This document shows, piece after piece, positions 5,245 through 8,524 of a stretch of 8,524 nt of DNA. The position numbers were made by a program, and so were the translations under genes. The notes beneath the pieces were generated by a model. The model did not search any database and was not told the DNA's origin. It saw only the letters and a program-made list of their open reading frames with translations. Position 1 is the first letter of the stretch. Every line of letters starts with the position of its first letter. Source of the stretch: Candidatus Hydrogenedentota bacterium (lineage in GTDB: Bacteria; Hydrogenedentota; Hydrogenedentia; Hydrogenedentales; SCBR16-9); contig SKJD01000105.1 in NCBI GenBank assembly GCA_007116095.1, positions 1 through 8,524 of the forward strand. Direction: 5' to 3'.

Positions 5245-7386
5245 TCAGTTGTCCGTGTAGGCAATGCCGCTCTGTGACTCTAGGTGCTCTGTCAGGATTT
5301 GCCGGAAGCGGTTTACCGTGCTGGCTTCCCGACTCAGGACATTCGCGGGCTGGGCGATGTTGTTGTGCAGCCGGATCACGTCAATGAGTTCCTGGCTGGG
5401 TGATTCCAGCATTTCCCGGGTGAACGGCGCCCGCCCGCTATGCCAGATATAGCGCCATTGTAAGCTGCGCAGGGACAGCGAGACCGGGTTGCCCATGACG
5501 GAGATCGGGCGATCTCCCTCCACGACGTGCAGCAGGCTTTGACCTTCCGCAGCCATGTCTGATTCCAGGCCGAGCAGCGCATGCAGCGTTGGCGTCAGAT
5601 CCAGCAACGAGCGAATATCCTCCCGTAGTCCGGGGTCCACACCCGGCCCGGCCAGAATCAGGGGCACGCGCAGGGAGCTCTCTCCCATCCGGGGCACGCC
5701 AGGTCCCCCACGCCGCCAGGTGCCCCGACCCGGCTCGGTAAAGTCCAGGCCGTAACTTCCCATTACCACGATCAGCGGCTCGCGCTCCGACTGCGCCCGG
5801 ACCTCCCGCAGAAAGGCGTCCAGATGCTGATCCACGTCCTGGAGCATGGTGTCATACCGATCAATGGGGCGGGCGGCGGCAGGGCGCGGTCCGGCGAATC
5901 CAAGTCCGTGCCGTGACTGCCAGCGCGGGGCCTGCAATTCCGTCAGCCGGATGAACGCCATGTATTTCATGTCGTTGTGGGCGGCAATCCAGGCCTGCGC
6001 CTTGTCGAGGGTGCGCTTGGAGCCTGCATGGGTGATTTGGGTAATTGCGCCTGGTCCGTCAGCCGCCCGACTTGCTGTCATGGGATAGCTTGGGTCGTAA
6101 TAGCCCATCCCCCGCTCAAAGCCGCTACCGAAGGGAAGGTCTTCCTGCTCCGGGCGGGCGCCTTCGGTAAAGGCGCCGGTGAAATAGCCCCGTTCACGCA
6201 ACAGCTCGGCCAGCAGGGGAATATCCCGGGAGAGATTGCCGGTATGACCGGCGAGATAACCATGTTGCAGGGGCGGCATACCGGTGAAAAGCGACATAAT
6301 CGTCGCGGGGCCTTCGGCGGCCGGCGTGAACATGTTGTCGAAGCTCAATCCCTGAGCCGCCAGGGCATCCAGGCCGGGAGTGATGTTGCGATTATAGCCC
6401 AGATGTCCGATGTGCTCCTGTCCCAGGCCATCCAGGGCGATGATGATCACATCGGGGTCCGGATCCGCGGCGCGACGTTCCATGGCATGGGGCCCTGCCA
6501 GCAATATTTTTTCGTCCGAAGGTTCGGGGGGGCGGAGCCCGGTCTGGGCGATCCAGGCCGGTTGCTCGCTGGTGAACCACTGGATGGAGCAGTGCGTGGC
6601 GCCTTCGGGTATCCGGGCGATGTCCAGGCGCAAATCCTGCCAAGAAGCGGGGTTCAGCGGCAACACCTCCTGTTGCAGGACGGGCGGATTGGCGTTGAAC
6701 TCGAGGGTGATCCAGGCTTGGCGCACCGTCTCGGAAAGCTCGGGGTGGGGCGCCCAGCGGAACAGCATTCCGGCGCCGCGGTCTTCCGGTAGATCAAGCG
6801 TGACGATGGCGCCTTCTTCGATGGCTTGCGCCTGGACATAGGCGTCTCCCAGGCGGAAGGATTGCGCGGCTTCCAGGGCTACCCGGCGCGCTTCCAGCAG
6901 GGCGCTTTGCCAGGCGCCGAATGCGATCAGCGCGACCAGGGCGCTGCTCCCCGCGGCAATACCCCATCCCAGGAAGCCGCCCAGGCTCCCTTCTTCGGTC
7001 TGCGTGGCGCTGAAAAGCGTGAGCAATTTGAAGAAGCCATGCAGGATCACGAAGGCCCCGAGGAAAAGAAACGGCTCCGCCTTTTCAAGCGCGGGATGCG
7101 GCAGGGAGAGGCTGATTCCCAGCACGGGCAGCAACAAGAGCAGGGCGCCCAGTTGGGAGAGGCACTCCGAAACATACGGTATGGCTCCCTGGCTGGGGCG
7201 GAACAACTTGAGCATGCTGAAGAATAGTAGTTGGATACACAGATAGATGGCGGCCGCCCCGGCTGTCAACGCGATGGCCGCCTGGAGGTCCGGCACATAG
7301 CCCAGGGGATGCAGCATGTGCTGGGTGTAAATTCCTGTAATGCCCGCGGCAATCCCCAGCAACAATATGTATAAAGGAACGATCAC
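5245..7386 (-). CDS. Polytopic membrane protein with C-terminal sulfatase-fold domain, probably inactive
   Basis: 713 residues from GTG 7386, with AGGG 7 nt upstream. About five transmembrane helices occupy residues 1-160 (near 3-22, 35-57, 77-96, 105-125, 138-160). Residues 185-290 are a beta-rich linker domain. Residues 311-625 are a sulfatase/alkaline-phosphatase-superfamily domain (PF00884 type): DVIIIALDGLGQEHIGHLGY (312-331), TPGLDALAAQGLSFDNMFT (336-354), SLFTGMPPLQHG (365-376), SLRVPLILAGPGV (571-583) and DLTPTLHALLGL (596-607). The first metal-ligand Asp (D319) is present. The Cys/Ser nucleophile of CxPSR aligns with G359 (sequence EGPATIMS). The His and DPH of the usual HLMDPHSP block align with R480 and ELQ (483-485). 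The metal-binding DH of SDHGE aligns with S544/Y545. Sulfatase or phosphotransferase activity is therefore doubtful. T362 or S365 could in principle be a displaced nucleophile. The domain probably faces outward. Confidence 0.85.
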   Translation of the reverse strand: MIVPLYILLLGIAAGITGIYTQHMLHPLGYVPDLQAAIALTAGAAAIYLCIQLLFFSMLKLFRPSQGAIPYVSECLSQLGALLLLLPVLGISLSLPHPALEKAEPFLFLGAFVILHGFFKLLTLFSATQTEEGSLGGFLGWGIAAGSSALVALIAFGAWQSALLEARRVALEAAQSFRLGDAYVQAQAIEEGAIVTLDLPEDRGAGMLFRWAPHPELSETVRQAWITLEFNANPPVLQQEVLPLNPASWQDLRLDIARIPEGATHCSIQWFTSEQPAWIAQTGLRPPEPSDEKILLAGPHAMERRAADPDPDVIIIALDGLGQEHIGHLGYNRNITPGLDALAAQGLSFDNMFTPAAEGPATIMSLFTGMPPLQHGYLAGHTGNLSRDIPLLAELLRERGYFTGAFTEGARPEQEDLPFGSGFERGMGYYDPSYPMTASRAADGPGAITQITHAGSKRTLDKAQAWIAAHNDMKYMAFIRLTELQAPRWQSRHGLGFAGPRPAAARPIDRYDTMLQDVDQHLDAFLREVRAQSEREPLIVVMGSYGLDFTEPGRGTWRRGGPGVPRMGESSLRVPLILAGPGVDPGLREDIRSLLDLTPTLHALLGLESDMAAEGQSLLHVVEGDRPISVMGNPVSLSLRSLQWRYIWHSGRAPFTREMLESPSQELIDVIRLHNNIAQPANVLSREASTVNRFRQILTEHLESQSGIAYTDN

Positions 7387-7510
7387 GATAAAACCCTGCC
7401 CCCTCCCGCGAAAAGGTACTACGTCAACGCCACTGCCAAAGCAGCGTATACTTCAAACGATCCCTACACTTTGCCACAGGTCCGTATTCCCGGTAGCGCG
7501 CGTTCGTAGG

Positions 7511-7537
7511 AAAAACCATGAAAACCGATTGGTTTTC
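7511..7537. promoter_or_regulatory. Candidate operator: repeated AAAACC with inverted copy
   Basis: GAAAACC at 7520-7526 and GGTTTTC at 7531-7537 are perfect 7 bp inverted arms around GATT. A further direct AAAACC sits at 7512-7517. The three hexamers start at 7512, 7521 and 7531, about one helical turn apart. This fits a protein-binding site. The dyad could also form a hairpin, and on the minus strand a T-run follows (GGTTTTT), so a weak attenuator or terminator for minus-strand transcripts is an alternative. Confidence 0.3.
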
Positions 7538-7643
7538 TCGCGATGCGCCAAAATGACGCCATTCATCGCTTAAAATTCCGCGAATTGAAACGTTATGGAT
7601 CGGGATTTGGTCTTTTGCGTTATGGCGCTGCTACGGCATTTTC

Positions 7644-7652
7644 TGTTATGAT
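7644..7652 (+). promoter_or_regulatory. Probable secA promoter (extended -10)
   Basis: TGT precedes TATGAT (5 of 6 to TATAAT) at 7647-7652, an extended -10. No good -35 is seen at 16-18 nt. Initiation near 7659 would give a leader of about 33 nt containing GGAGG at 7677-7681, which lies 10 nt before the GTG start. Confidence 0.4.
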
Positions 7653-7691
7653 TCAGCATATCATGACGTTTACAACGGAGGCCAATTTACG

Positions 7692-8524
<833 letters not shown>

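Larger units (their letters stand above)
7387..7691. other. Divergent intergenic region between the sulfatase-like gene and secA
   Basis: 305 bp without a convincing gene. It must hold the promoters of both flanking genes. The secA side has an extended -10 at 7644-7652. On the sulfatase side the minus strand offers TATACG or TTGACG hexamers, but none pairs with a partner at standard spacing. The centre holds the GAAAACC dyad described separately. Confidence 0.6.

Noticed and set aside
5977..6792. Plus-strand open frame of 271 codons opposite the sulfatase-like gene
   Set aside because: It is antisense to a continuous sulfatase-fold reading frame. Its composition is Gly/Gln/Arg-rich with no recognisable motif.

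Overview
This is an 8.5 kb stretch of a bacterial chromosome with seven convincing genes, two of them cut by the window edges, and one likely small gene. No RNA genes, CRISPR arrays, insertion sequences or integrase-type genes were seen. The only universally conserved marker is the N-terminal part of SecA at the right edge. A GH110-like beta-helix glycosidase, a membrane-anchored sulfatase-fold protein and a zinc-ribbon protein with a long acidic tail suggest a Gram-negative-type bacterium from a glycan-degrading group such as Hydrogenedentota, Planctomycetota or Lentisphaerota. This is inference; no sequence search was possible.

Layout. 1-403 (minus): start of an unrecognised exported or membrane-anchored protein, running off the left edge. 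472-852 (plus): a stand-alone CheY-like response regulator, divergent from the first gene and convergent (6 bp gap) with the next. 859-2670 (minus): a secreted right-handed beta-helix protein with the GH110 alpha-galactosidase signature. 2788-2817: a strong hairpin followed by Ts, the terminator of the next minus-strand gene. 2882-3397 (minus): zinc ribbon, Lys/Pro/Ala linker and a very acidic tail, with a good sigma70-type promoter at 3500-3528. 3646-3942 (minus): a small one-helix membrane protein with a Cys-rich tail behind an extended -10 promoter. 4263-5225 (plus): a multi-pass membrane protein recognisable as a CPBP (CAAX protease/bacteriocin-processing) family member that lacks the catalytic motifs. 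5245-7386 (minus, convergent with a 19 bp gap): a polytopic N-terminal membrane domain fused to a sulfatase-fold domain whose nucleophile and several metal/active-site residues also appear replaced. 7387-7691: a divergent intergenic region with a GAAAACC dyad and an extended -10 before secA. 7692-end (plus): secA, truncated by the window.

The genes do not form one operon; nearly all are separate, alternating transcription units. The most unusual content is the tail-to-tail pair of apparently inactive membrane enzymes, a pseudo-CPBP and a pseudo-sulfatase, next to secA. The GH110-like gene is notable in the opposite way: it keeps the spacing of the three catalytic aspartates and has two plausible translation starts, one with a signal peptide and one without.
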